From Pseudoxanthomonas suwonensis 11-1 (GTDB lineage: Bacteria > Pseudomonadota > Gammaproteobacteria > Xanthomonadales > Xanthomonadaceae), in the NCBI RefSeq assembly GCF_000185965.1, contig NC_014924.1:1736001-1800000 (forward strand): a DNA stretch of 64,000 nt. Reading direction: 5' to 3'. Position numbers and translations under genes: made by a program. The notes beneath the pieces were generated by a model, which saw only the letters and a list, made by a program, of their open reading frames with translations, did not search any database and was not told the DNA's origin. Of the stretch, positions 18,207-26,994 are shown in pieces. Numbering within the stretch: the stretch's first letter is position 1; every line of letters starts with the position of its first letter.

Positions 18207-18919
18207 CAACGCGGCCTCCGCACATGGAACGGGCAGGTCCATCCTGCCTCGACCTTGCGGCCGCTGTACTGGCGGGTCTCGGCGGCGGTGCCGAAGTCGG
18301 CCAGGTTGGGATTGATGCTGCCCTGCAGCGCGGTGTCGCGCTTGCGCGTGGCCGCCTGCATCTTGGCGTAGCGGCCATCCTCGCGCAGGCGGTCGAACTG
18401 GCGGTGCGAGTTGAACACCATCACCGGCACCTCGAACCGGCGGGCAATGCGCGAGGCACCCGGATGCAGGCCGATCACGAAGAACGGGTGGCCGCCCAGG
18501 CTGAGGCTGAAGCGCGGATCGTTGGGATCGCGGCTCACGTCCTCGGCCCAAGGCGTGCCGCGTCGCGCATCCAGGTCATGCAGGTGCTGCAGCTGCGACC
18601 ACAGCATGGCCTCGAAGCGCTGCTCGTCCGTATCCGACGGGCCATCGAACAGGGCCACGAAGGAATGCACCGTGGTGTCCTCCTTCGGCTGGCCCTCGAT
18701 GAAGCGGGCGAACCGGGTCAGCGAGTCCAGCAGCCGGGCATCGTTGCGGCGGTCGCCAAGACGGCCGAACTCGTGCGGCTGGATCGCATTCCTCGCCAGC
18801 GCGGCCTTGGAGCCGACGCAGGGAAAGGACGGATCGTCGATGAAGGAGAGGAAGCGCTCGGAGAGGCTTTGCTGGGTCGGCCTGGTTGCAGGCGTGCTGG
18901 CTGGGGTGCTCATAGGCAA
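18206..18919 (-). CDS. YqcI/YcgG family protein (GntA-type heme-dependent N-oxygenase family)
   Basis: A 237-residue member of the YqcI/YcgG family (PF08892). Blocks seen: DDPSFPCVGSKAAL, the acidic DARRGTPWAEDVSRDPNDP, FSLSLGGHPFFVIGLHPGASR, VMVFNSHRQFD and INPNLADFGTAAE. Characterised relatives such as GntA are heme enzymes that N-hydroxylate guanidine or amine groups. It starts at 18919 (or two codons later) and is translationally coupled to DUF1989. The pair therefore looks like a two-protein N-oxidation module; the substrate is unknown. Confidence 0.85.
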   Translation of the reverse strand: MPMSTPASTPATRPTQQSLSERFLSFIDDPSFPCVGSKAALARNAIQPHEFGRLGDRRNDARLLDSLTRFARFIEGQPKEDTTVHSFVALFDGPSDTDEQRFEAMLWSQLQHLHDLDARRGTPWAEDVSRDPNDPRFSLSLGGHPFFVIGLHPGASRIARRFEVPVMVFNSHRQFDRLREDGRYAKMQAATRKRDTALQGSINPNLADFGTAAETRQYSGRKVEAGWTCPFHVRRPR

Positions 18920-19140
18920 CGCACGCTATCGACCCGCCATGGACGGCCGCGTGTAATCGGGGCCGCTTCCCGGATCACGGTCAGAGGCCGTTGGGATGCA
19001 TGACGGGCGCGCGAACGCCACGCGAGCGATCCGTTAATTGCTATCCCAGCATTCCAATGCTGGATGACACCCGGTGACAGACCCCACCACGTGCGTCGCG
19101 CGTGGCACTCTCCGGCCGCCTGTCACCGGAGTCCACGCGC

Positions 19141-19941
19141 ATGTCCCTGGCCAAGCCCGTCCGCCGCCTGTACGCCCTTATCGCAAGCCTTGCCCTGTTC
19201 GCGGGCCTCGCCGCACCCGTCGCCGCCGCCGGCAAGGAGACCTTCGTGGTCGTGCACGGCGCCACCGCCGGCGCATGGGAATGGAAGCGCACCGGCAAGT
19301 TCCTCACCGACGAGGGCCACACGGTCTACCGCGTCACCCTCACCGGCCTGGGCGAGCGCGAGCACCTCAACAGCACCGAGGTGGACCTGGAGACCCATAT
19401 CAACGACGTGGTCAACACCATCCTGTTCGAGGACCTGCACGACGTGGTGCTGACCGGCCACAGCTACGGCGGCATGGTCGTCACCGGCGTCATGGACCGC
19501 ATCCCCGAGCGCCTGAAGCACGTGGTCTTCCTCGACGCGGCGGTGCCGGAGGACGGCCAGTCGCTGTGGGACATCTTCGGCGCCAACCAGCCGCTGCCGC
19601 CGGACCGCTTCAAGGACGGCTTCATGCAGGTGCCGTGGGTCAAGGAAGGCGACAAGCCGCCCTACAGCGTCAAGCACTCGATCAAGTGCTTCAGCCAGCC
19701 GGTGTCCTACAAGAACCCGGCCGCCAAGGCCCTGCCGGTGACCTACGTCGCCTTCGTGCCGAAGGAGCAGTCGATCGAAGAGCGCGCCAAGACCGACCGC
19801 GGCTGGCGCACCGCCGAATCCCGCGGCTGGACCGTCCGCACCTTCCCCGGCGGCCATGTCGCCCAGCAGGAAGACCCGGAAGGCGTGGCCAGGCTGATCA
19901 TCGATTCCGTCAGTGACCGCAACAAGGCGCCGAAGAAGTAA
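19141..19941 (+). CDS. Exported alpha/beta hydrolase
   Basis: A 266-residue secreted serine hydrolase. Signal peptide about 1-30 (ending AAPVAAAG), then FVVVHGATAGAWEW, the nucleophile elbow GHSYGG (Ser108) and the histidine segment FPGGHVAQQEDPEGVA. The architecture resembles plant-type esterase/hydroxynitrile lyase-like hydrolases common in soil bacteria. The ATG at 19141 is preferred over one 39 bp upstream because it yields the signal peptide directly. Substrate unknown. Confidence 0.85.
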   Translation: MSLAKPVRRLYALIASLALFAGLAAPVAAAGKETFVVVHGATAGAWEWKRTGKFLTDEGHTVYRVTLTGLGEREHLNSTEVDLETHINDVVNTILFEDLHDVVLTGHSYGGMVVTGVMDRIPERLKHVVFLDAAVPEDGQSLWDIFGANQPLPPDRFKDGFMQVPWVKEGDKPPYSVKHSIKCFSQPVSYKNPAAKALPVTYVAFVPKEQSIEERAKTDRGWRTAESRGWTVRTFPGGHVAQQEDPEGVARLIIDSVSDRNKAPKK

Positions 19942-19967
19942 GCCAGCCCCATCGCGGTATCCCATCA

Positions 19968-19997
19968 CCGTGGTCCCGGCCTGCGCCGGGGTCACGG
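19968..19997. repeat. REP-like hairpin
   Basis: Imperfect palindrome: stems CCGTG/CACGG and CCCGGC/GCCGGG separated by GT on both arms and a 4-nt loop. It lies 27 bp past the hydrolase stop and before the convergent Old Yellow Enzyme gene. A degenerate relative (CCGTGGTCCTGGCC...GGGCCGGGAC) follows near 20045. It could act as a transcript end. Confidence 0.5.
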
Positions 19998-20105
19998 CCT
20001 GATGGTTGGCTGGGGACGTGCGCACTCACTGCAATCCCCTGCCCGTGGTCCTGGCCCTGGGCCGGGACCCGTCCGGCGACTTGGCTTTGAACCCTCGCTG
20101 CGGGC

Positions 20106-21206
20106 TCAATCACCAAGCGTCGGGTAATCCGTGTAGCCGTGCGCCCCGCCACCGTAGAAGGTGGACGGATCCGGCTCGTTGAGCGGAGCACCCTTGGCGA
20201 AGCGCTCGACCAGGTCCGGGTTGGCGATGAACGGCCGGCCGAAGGCCACCGCGTCGGCCACCCCCGAGGCGATCAGGTCCTCGGCGCGCTCGGCGGTATA
20301 GCCGCCGCAGAACACCAGCACCCCGCCGAACGCCTCGCGCAGCTGCGCACGGAAGCGGTCGCTCAGCTTCGGGCCGCCGGCCCAGTCCGGCTCGGCGATA
20401 TGCAGGTAGGCCAGGCCGCGCCTGGTGAACTCGCGCGCCAGGTACAGCGCGCTCTCCTCCGGCTCCTCGTCGGCGATGTCGTGGCCGGCGAAGTGCGGCG
20501 ACAGGCGCACGCCCACCCGGTCCGGACCCAGCTGTGCCACCACCGCGTCCACCACTTCCAGCGGGAAGCGCGCACGGTTTTCCAGCGAGCCGCCGTACTG
20601 GTCCTCGCGCTGGTTGCTGTTGGTCGACAGGAACTGCTGCAGCAGGTAGCCGTTGGCCGCGTGTACCTCGACCAGGTCGAAGCCGGCGCGGTCCGCGCGG
20701 CGCGCTGCCTGCGCGTACTGCCCGACCACGCCCGGCAGCTCCTCGAGCTTCAGTGCCCGCGGCAGCGAGGTCGGCTCATTGCCGGCGCTGCCGTCCGGGC
20801 GCACCACGAAGGCGTTGGCACCTTCCGCGACCAGCGGCGAAGGCGCCACCGGCGCCGCGCCGTCCGGCTGCAGCAGGGTGTGCGAGATGCGGCCGACATG
20901 CCACAGCTGCGCCGCCATGTGGCCGCCGCGCGCATGCACCGCGTCGGTCACCCGGCTCCAGCCGGCCTCCTGCGCATCGCTGTACATGCCCGGGGTCCAG
21001 GCATAGCCCTTGCCCTGCGGCGAGACCTGGGTCGCCTCGGACACGATCAGGCCGGCACTGGCGCGCTGGGCGTAGTACTCGGCATTGAGCTCGGTGGGCA
21101 CGTCGCCCGGCTGGCCGGCGCGCGAGCGCGTCAGCGGCGCCATGAACACGCGGTTGGGCAGGCGCAGCGAGCCGAGGTCGAGGGGGGAAAGCAGGCGTGA
21201 AGTCAT
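20106..21206 (-). CDS. Old Yellow Enzyme family alkene reductase (NADH:flavin oxidoreductase)
   Basis: A 366-residue FMN-dependent TIM-barrel protein of the OYE family (NemA type). Seen in order: LPNRVFMAPLTRSRA, SEATQVSPQGKGY, QLWHVGRISH, the FMN/substrate region FDLVEVHAANGYLLQQFLS with NSNQREDQYGG, and C-terminal GGYTAERAEDLI and VAFGRPFIANPDLVERF. Family members reduce activated C=C bonds of enones, nitro compounds or quinones. The ATG at 21206 matches the conserved N-terminus. Confidence 0.95.
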   Translation of the reverse strand: MTSRLLSPLDLGSLRLPNRVFMAPLTRSRAGQPGDVPTELNAEYYAQRASAGLIVSEATQVSPQGKGYAWTPGMYSDAQEAGWSRVTDAVHARGGHMAAQLWHVGRISHTLLQPDGAAPVAPSPLVAEGANAFVVRPDGSAGNEPTSLPRALKLEELPGVVGQYAQAARRADRAGFDLVEVHAANGYLLQQFLSTNSNQREDQYGGSLENRARFPLEVVDAVVAQLGPDRVGVRLSPHFAGHDIADEEPEESALYLAREFTRRGLAYLHIAEPDWAGGPKLSDRFRAQLREAFGGVLVFCGGYTAERAEDLIASGVADAVAFGRPFIANPDLVERFAKGAPLNEPDPSTFYGGGAHGYTDYPTLGD

Positions 21207-21255
21207 TGGGGGTCTTCTTTGTAGTAATGGGGGGAAGCAGTCGGCCGGGGTTGGC

Positions 21256-22020
21256 TCAACCGTGGCGCTTGCGGTGCCGGTCCAGGGTGCGCTGCACCCG
21301 CTCCAGCGCGTGCAGCACCTCGCGGCTGAAGCCGCCAGGTTCCAGCTCGCGCACGGCCGAGTGCGCCGCGCACACGATCCGGGTATCGGCCCAGTCCGCC
21401 GCCAAGCCTCGGGCCCAGCAGGCATAGGCATCGGCGGCGCCGGCATGTGCGCCCAGGGCGCGGCCCAGCATCGGGTGCATGCGCAGCCCGGACTGCGGCA
21501 GCACCCGGCCCAGCACGCCCGGAGCGGCCATGACGTTGAGGGTGTCGTCCACATGGACGATGGACGAGGCGCGGTGGCGCACCAGCACCGAGGCCACGTG
21601 TACCCGTTCGTCCAGGCAGACGAAGTCCACGCCGTCGGGCACCGAGAGGTCGAACACGTCCTGCAGCGGATGGTGCACGTGGTCCCACAGTTCGACCGGC
21701 GCCTCGGCCCACGGCAGCGAAGGCGCCACGTGGCGGTGGCGCAACGTCCCGTACAGCAGGGCCGAGGGGAACAGCCGGTGGGTCGCCTCCACGTGCAGGG
21801 TGTGGAACGGATGCACGTGCACCACCGCCTCCACCTCCGATCCGCCGGCGGTCAGCTGCAGCAGCGCCTCGCGCTGCCCCCTGCCGAGCGGCGCACCGTC
21901 CACCACCACGAAGCGGCCATTCGGCCGCCGCACGACGGACATGTGCGTGCCCACGTTGATGATCCCCGCGACCCGCTGGGGCGCACGGATGTTCCAGAAA
22001 TCCTTGGCAAGCTGTTGCAT
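21256..22020 (-). CDS. Metallo-beta-lactamase-like fold protein, divergent metal site
   Basis: A 254-residue protein that begins like DUF4336/MBL-fold proteins: INVGTHMSVVRRPNGRFVVVDG, then VEAVVHVHPFHTLHVE in place of the canonical HxHxDH. Later histidines (WDHVHH, IVCAAHSAV) could complete a site but the aspartate is missing. The lead start is the ATG at 22020; the frame is open upstream. It precedes the OYE gene on the same strand by 49 bp, so they may be co-transcribed. Activity is uncertain. Confidence 0.6.
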   Translation of the reverse strand: MQQLAKDFWNIRAPQRVAGIINVGTHMSVVRRPNGRFVVVDGAPLGRGQREALLQLTAGGSEVEAVVHVHPFHTLHVEATHRLFPSALLYGTLRHRHVAPSLPWAEAPVELWDHVHHPLQDVFDLSVPDGVDFVCLDERVHVASVLVRHRASSIVHVDDTLNVMAAPGVLGRVLPQSGLRMHPMLGRALGAHAGAADAYACWARGLAADWADTRIVCAAHSAVRELEPGGFSREVLHALERVQRTLDRHRKRHG

Positions 22021-22131
22021 GCGCGGAGTGTGACGATGCCGCGGTGAAGGTGGCGGCAGCAGACGCGGTTGGAGGCACTCTGGCCAACCGTTACCCTGGC
22101 AACGCCAGCGAAAAGCGTATCGGGGGAGCGG

Positions 22132-22989
22132 ATGGCCACGGGAGAAGATTGGAGCGAGCTGGAAGTCGAGGCATGCGTTGCCTCCTACCTGCGCATGCTT
22201 ACGCTGGAGCTCAACGGCCAGCGTTACAGCAAGACCGAGCACGCAAAGGCCCTGATGCAACAGCTGGACGGCCGCAGCCGGCCTTCAATCGAGTTCAAGC
22301 ATTGCAACATCAGCGCGGTGATGCTCTCCCTGGGCTATCCCTACATCGATGGATATAAACCCCGCGCCAACTTCCAAGGCATGCTCCGCCGGGTCGTGGA
22401 GGAGCAAGCGAGCCAGAACGTCGCCTTGCAAGAGGCAGCGCAGGCCGCCGTGGCCCGTCCGGCAAGCGAAATCAGCGTGGCCGATGCCGATTTCACGAGT
22501 GCCTGGGTTCCTGCGCCGCCGGCCAAACGTTTGCGCGAGGTTCCCGCGTCTTACGCACCGACGTTCTCGCCTGCCAGACGCGATTACCTGGCCCAGGAAG
22601 GCAGGAACCGTTCGCTCGGCCTCGCCGGCGAACTATTCGTCATGGAACTCGAGGCGCGCAGGTTGCACCTTGCCGGGAAGAAGGTCCTTGGCGAGCGGGT
22701 CGAACATGTCTCGACCACCAAGGGCGATGGCCTGGGGTTCGACATTCTTTCCTTCGAGGAGGATGGTCGGGAGCGCCTCATCGAGGTCAAGACCACCGCG
22801 TTCGGTGAGCTGACGCCCTTTTTCGTGACCCGCAACGAACTGGCGCGTTCCGAGCGTGACGCCGGCCAGTATCACCTGTACCGCGTATTCGATTTCCGGC
22901 GGCGCCCACGCGTATTCGGACTGGTTGGCTCGATCGAGTCGAACTGCGAACTGCAGGCAGTGTCCTATCTGGCCCGCCTGGCGGGCTGA
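22132..22989 (+). CDS. DUF3883 domain protein (predicted nuclease-fold)
   Basis: A 285-residue protein. The C-terminal about 110 residues form a DUF3883 (NOV-type) domain with GLAGELFVMELEARRL, STTKGDGLGFDILSFEED and LIEVKTT, reminiscent of the D...ExK core of PD-(D/E)xK nucleases (GFDI then EVKT). The N-terminal part is helical (EACVASYLRMLTLELNGQRYSKTEH), resembling a DNA-processing or HNH-adjacent helper domain. GGGGGAGCGG precedes ATG 22132. DUF3883 proteins often occur in defence loci; here it stands alone. Function inferred only. Confidence 0.75.
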   Translation: MATGEDWSELEVEACVASYLRMLTLELNGQRYSKTEHAKALMQQLDGRSRPSIEFKHCNISAVMLSLGYPYIDGYKPRANFQGMLRRVVEEQASQNVALQEAAQAAVARPASEISVADADFTSAWVPAPPAKRLREVPASYAPTFSPARRDYLAQEGRNRSLGLAGELFVMELEARRLHLAGKKVLGERVEHVSTTKGDGLGFDILSFEEDGRERLIEVKTTAFGELTPFFVTRNELARSERDAGQYHLYRVFDFRRRPRVFGLVGSIESNCELQAVSYLARLAG

Positions 22990-23035
22990 TCTGGGACAAA
23001 CGAGGCAACTGCCCGCAGGCCCGGGTTCTACGGGG

Positions 23036-24286
23036 TCAGGGCTTCTGGTGGATCACCACCCCGCCCCGCACCGTCCAGGCCACGTTGGCGAAGGCCTTGA
23101 TGTCCTGCGCCGGGTCGGCGCCAAGCACCACCAGGTCGGCGGCCATGCCAGGGGCGATGCGGCCACGGGTGTCGTCCTCGTCGAACACCCGCGCCGGGTT
23201 GGTGGTCAGGCTGGCCAGCAGCTTGCGCCAGTCCAGGCCGGCCTCGGCCAGCAGCTCGAGCTCCCGGGTGGTGTCGAACTTGTCGATATATCCAGCGTCG
23301 GTACCGAACAGCACGGTGCCGCCGGCGGCCTGGAGCATGGACACCTGCGACTGCGCCGCGCCGACGAAGCGCCGCACCACCGACTCCGGCACCCGCTCGC
23401 GGCGGATCTCGATCTCGAACATGGACAGGGTCGGCACCAGGGCCACGTCCTCGCGCACCAGGCGGCTGACGGTCGGCGCCGGCCAAGGACCGGCCGCAGG
23501 CGTGGCATGGGCCAGCACGTCGGCCCCGGCCTGCAGGGCCACGACCAGGCCGCCGGCATCGGTGGCATGGGCGAACACCGGCTGGTCGCGGTCGCGGTCG
23601 ACCTTGCTGATCGCCCGGGCCACCGAGGCATCCATCAGGCGCACGCCCTCGTTGCCCCCGACAATCGATCCGGTGAACAGCTTCACTCCACGCGCGCCCT
23701 GCGCCAGCTGTTCGGTCGCGCGCTTGCGGCCGGCCTCGGCATCGGCCACTTCGGCCACCGCACCCTCGATGCCGAGGTTGTGGTCGCGCACATAGATTGG
23801 GGTGCCGCCTGCCGGGAAGAACGGCACGCCGGTGCTCAACACCCGTGGGCCATTGATCTCGCCGGCCTCGATCCGGCGCACCAGCGCCTGGGCCTCGCCC
23901 GGTGCCGAGGCCAGGTCATAGACCGTGGTGAAGCCCCATTGCCCGTACTGCTCGCGCAGGGTGGAATCGAGCTTCGCGGCCGGGGTTTTGGCGACATTGC
24001 GGTAGGCCGGCCCCAGCAGGTGCGCATGGCTGTTCCAGAACCCGGCCACCACCACCTTGCCGCTGGCATCCAGGGTGCGCGTCCCAGCGGGGATGGCGAC
24101 TTCGCCGGCGCGGCCGACCGCCTCGATCCGGCCATCGCTGACCAGGACAACCGCGTTCTCGATCGGCGCCTCGTACGGCGAAGGCTGGACCCGCCCGCCG
24201 ACGATGGCCAGGTCGGCCGCGTCCGCCGGCGTGGCAAGGGCCATCAGGCCTGCCGCCAGCAGGCAATGGATTCCGTTCCTGCACAT
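23036..24286 (-). CDS. Exported amidohydrolase (imidazolonepropionase/prolidase-like)
   Basis: A 416-residue metal-dependent hydrolase with signal peptide (about 1-23). Metal-site elements are present: NSHAHL, GVKLF lysine, FAHAT and LAHAT histidines, and GTDAGY aspartate, then LTTNPARVF and GMAADLVVLGADP at the composite beta domain. This set is typical of the secreted amidohydrolases that cleave Xaa-Pro-like or cyclic amide substrates. The ATG at 24286 gives the signal peptide. It is divergent from the hemerythrin gene. Confidence 0.9.
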   Translation of the reverse strand: MCRNGIHCLLAAGLMALATPADAADLAIVGGRVQPSPYEAPIENAVVLVSDGRIEAVGRAGEVAIPAGTRTLDASGKVVVAGFWNSHAHLLGPAYRNVAKTPAAKLDSTLREQYGQWGFTTVYDLASAPGEAQALVRRIEAGEINGPRVLSTGVPFFPAGGTPIYVRDHNLGIEGAVAEVADAEAGRKRATEQLAQGARGVKLFTGSIVGGNEGVRLMDASVARAISKVDRDRDQPVFAHATDAGGLVVALQAGADVLAHATPAAGPWPAPTVSRLVREDVALVPTLSMFEIEIRRERVPESVVRRFVGAAQSQVSMLQAAGGTVLFGTDAGYIDKFDTTRELELLAEAGLDWRKLLASLTTNPARVFDEDDTRGRIAPGMAADLVVLGADPAQDIKAFANVAWTVRGGVVIHQKP

Positions 24287-24456
24287 GCTGATCTCTCCAG
24301 TCAGGCCGCAATGGCAGCGGCGCAAGCCGTCGGGGTTCGGCTCTTTGGCGGCCGGTATGCCGAGCATAGCGAAGGCGCTCACATGCGGACTACGCCCCCT
24401 ACCCCAAGGTCCGCACGACCCAACCCCACGACGAGCTGCGCGCCCTGTTCGAACAG

Positions 24457-24921
24457 ATGGAGCAGACCAGCGACCTCGCCGGCAGGAAGCGCACCGAACT
24501 GCTGGGGAAGATCGAGGCCAACCTGATGCCCCACGCCAAGTGGGAGGAGACCGTGTTCTATCCGGCCTTCGCCGAGCGCGCCAACCGCGAGGGCCTGAAG
24601 ATCCATGCCGAGGCCGTCGAGGAACACCGCGCGGTCGAGAAGACCGTGATCCCGGACGTGCACGCCGCCGACGTCGCCACCCCGCAGTTCGCCGGCCGGG
24701 TGAAAGTGTTCGGCGAGCTGATCGACCACCACGCCAGGGACGAGGAGAAGGAGATGTTCGCCATGGCGCGCAAGCTCTTCACCACGCAGGAGCTGGCCGA
24801 GTTCGACGAGGCCTACGAGGAATGGAAAGCCTCCAGTGCCTCGACCCTGGTCTCGGCGGTGGCCGGGGCCAAGACCGGGATGAAGGCCGCCGTGCGCAAG
24901 GTCACTCGCCGCGCGCAGTAA
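24457..24921 (+). CDS. Hemerythrin-like HHE domain protein, abnormal start
   Basis: A hemerythrin HHE four-helix protein that binds a di-iron centre, probably for oxygen or redox sensing. Iron-ligand segments are MPHAKWEETVFYP, EEHRAVEKTVIP and IDHHARDEEKEMF. The first ligand-bearing helix, HDELRALFEQ, is encoded at 24427-24456, before the first in-frame ATG (24457), and no ATG, GTG or TTG is in frame between the stop at 24367-24369 and that point. An ATG at 24383 is in another frame. The gene may have lost bases near its 5' end. The C-terminus is basic (AVRKVTRRAQ). Confidence 0.7.
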   Translation: MEQTSDLAGRKRTELLGKIEANLMPHAKWEETVFYPAFAERANREGLKIHAEAVEEHRAVEKTVIPDVHAADVATPQFAGRVKVFGELIDHHARDEEKEMFAMARKLFTTQELAEFDEAYEEWKASSASTLVSAVAGAKTGMKAAVRKVTRRAQ

Positions 24922-24973
24922 GGCCGGACCGCAGGAACCGCAGCGCCGGGTCGCCCCCCGGCCTGCGGCTGGA

Positions 24974-26047
24974 TCAGGACTCGGCTTCGGGCACCACCGC
25001 CGGCATCGGGCCATCCGGAATACGGGTCCGCTCCAGGTAGCGCATCGCCTCCTGGTGGTAGGCCTCGTGCCCCGGCGCCAGGTAAGGCACCAGCAGGCGC
25101 ACCCAGGCGCGGGTGACGCGACGGGTCTCGCCCGGGCAGTGCGCGGCGCGGGCGGCGGTCAGGTCGCCGGTGTCCACCAGGTGCGCGAAGGCCTGCGGGT
25201 CGGTCCCGTAGATCATGCATTGCAGGTTGAAGTAGCGCTGCTCGGCCAGCGCGTGCTCATCGGCGTAGGCGTCCAGGTTGTAGGCGCCGGTGCTGTTGGA
25301 CAGCATCCAGTTGGCCGCCAGGCCGAGGTTCTCGGTCACCTGCTCCGGGGTCTCGTCCAGCCCGGCGAAACGCAGCATCAGGATCGCCGCCAGCTGGTCC
25401 ACCGCGTCCTCCTGGCGGCCGGTCGCCGGCACGTCCAGCAGGTGGATCAGGGCGTGGCCGGTCTCGTGCAGCAGGATGAAGCGGACATTGGCGCGCACGT
25501 AGCGCAGCGGATGCTCCTTGCCCAGTTCCAGCGCCTGCTGGTGCTCCACCCCGCGCTCGTACAGGGTGCGCAGGGTCTCGTAGCACAGCACCACCTCGGC
25601 CCGGTCCGGCCGGTAGAACGCACCGAACTCCCCGCACTCGGCGGCCACGTAACGCAGCGTCCGCGGCATCGCGAACATGCCGTCGATGGCCTGGATCTCC
25701 GGCAGCTGGCCGAGCAGGTCGGCCTGGCTCATGCGCTTGTGGATCTGCTGCAGCTCCGGCGCTTCCGGCTTCACGTACACGTATTCGAAGCGGTAGTTCG
25801 CTTCGTCGCGAGCCGGCGCGGCTCGTTCGGCCGCTTCGGCCGGCTCCGCGACCGGTTCGACGACTGGTTCGACGGCCGGCGCCGCCCCGGTCGCCACTTC
25901 CGCAGTCGTGGCCGTACCCGGGGTTACGTCGCCTGTCTCCACGGCGACAGGCGCGGCGGCCGGCGTCACCTCGTCCGCCAGCGCTGGCACGGCGAAGGTG
26001 CCCAGGGCCATGGCCAGTGCCAGCAGTGGAGTACGGATCAGGGGCAT
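24974..26047 (-). CDS. DUF4344 family putative metallopeptidase
   Basis: A 357-residue secreted protein of the DUF4344 family. Signal peptide about 1-24 (ending PALADE), a Pro/Ala/Val-rich linker (about 28-80), then the catalytic-type domain with HETGHALIH (H194, E195, H198), followed by EDAVDQLAAILML where an acidic ligand would lie. Two conserved cysteine-bearing strands (AAECGEFGAFY, VVLCYETL) are seen. The start at 26047 gives the signal peptide. Peptidase activity is predicted, not shown. It converges with the hemerythrin gene. Confidence 0.85.
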   Translation of the reverse strand: MPLIRTPLLALAMALGTFAVPALADEVTPAAAPVAVETGDVTPGTATTAEVATGAAPAVEPVVEPVAEPAEAAERAAPARDEANYRFEYVYVKPEAPELQQIHKRMSQADLLGQLPEIQAIDGMFAMPRTLRYVAAECGEFGAFYRPDRAEVVLCYETLRTLYERGVEHQQALELGKEHPLRYVRANVRFILLHETGHALIHLLDVPATGRQEDAVDQLAAILMLRFAGLDETPEQVTENLGLAANWMLSNSTGAYNLDAYADEHALAEQRYFNLQCMIYGTDPQAFAHLVDTGDLTAARAAHCPGETRRVTRAWVRLLVPYLAPGHEAYHQEAMRYLERTRIPDGPMPAVVPEAES

Positions 26048-26130
26048 CGGGCGGATTCGTCGGGGGTTGGCGGAAGCGTATGTGAAGGCGCGCGGCCATG
26101 CACGCAAGGGGTGGCGGGGGGATCGCAAGG

Positions 26131-26859
26131 TCAGCGCAAGGCCGTGACTGGCTGCGCACTGCCGGCATCGCTGAGCAGCGTGTGCCCGCCCACGTCCAGC
26201 TGGTACTCAAAGGTCTGCTGGAAGCTGCCGTAGCCCTCATCGCCCGGCGCGCCGTAGTTGGCACCGACCGAGATCGTGTGGCGGCCACGCGGCAGCGGCT
26301 TGAGCATCAGCCAGTAGCCGTCGGCGGCCATCCACGTCGAGGCCGCGTCCTCGGGATCGAACTGGAAGCAGCCGTCGCTGCGTACCCGCTGGCGGCGGGC
26401 ATCGCGCAGCAGCTGGCCGTTGACCATCACCACCGCGCTGGCCAGGTGGTTGTTGTTGACCGCGACGGACTCCTGCATCTCCCTGCAGCCCGCCCTGGTC
26501 AGCTTCGACCGGCGCATGGACATGTTGATGATCGGCACCAGCAGGTACTTGCCTTCCGGCACCACGCAATGGCGCTTCGGCGTGAACTGGCCATTGGTCC
26601 CGGCGAGGAACCACACCGGCCCCTCCTGCCCCATCGCGCACCAGCTGCCATCCGGATCCAGGTACGGCGCCACCGGCTGCGAGAACGCCCAGCGCCACCA
26701 CTGCGCAGTCCACTCGCCGAGGCTGCGGCCTTCCACCGCGCCATGGACCAGCAGGTCCTCGACCGTCCCGTGGCGCTTGCCCGCGGCCAGCGCCACCGGC
26801 GCCAGCAGTGCCGCGCACAGCAGGCCCCGGCCGGCATTCCGGATCCTTTCCCCGCCCAT
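26131..26859 (-). CDS. Exported protein of unknown function
   Basis: A 242-residue secreted protein. Signal peptide about 1-28 (GLLCAALLAPVALAAG). The mature part has TAQWWRWAFSQPVAPYLDPDG, three cysteines, IINMSMRR and a C-terminal beta-rich region with RGRHTISVGANYG. Short conserved-looking segments around WWRWAFS recall unnamed secreted proteins in Proteobacteria. GGGGGA before the ATG at 26859 decides that start over one at 26880. No function is recognised. Confidence 0.7.
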   Translation of the reverse strand: MGGERIRNAGRGLLCAALLAPVALAAGKRHGTVEDLLVHGAVEGRSLGEWTAQWWRWAFSQPVAPYLDPDGSWCAMGQEGPVWFLAGTNGQFTPKRHCVVPEGKYLLVPIINMSMRRSKLTRAGCREMQESVAVNNNHLASAVVMVNGQLLRDARRQRVRSDGCFQFDPEDAASTWMAADGYWLMLKPLPRGRHTISVGANYGAPGDEGYGSFQQTFEYQLDVGGHTLLSDAGSAQPVTALR

Positions 26860-26994
26860 CGTTCCCCCGATGCCAGCCATGGCTCCCCGGGCCCAGCATG
26901 CCCGGCCGCGGCCCGCGCTGACAACACGGCATCCCGCCACGGCCGTTTCACCACGCGGCAGGCATCGTCGGGGCACCTGCCCTAGAGCCAGCCC

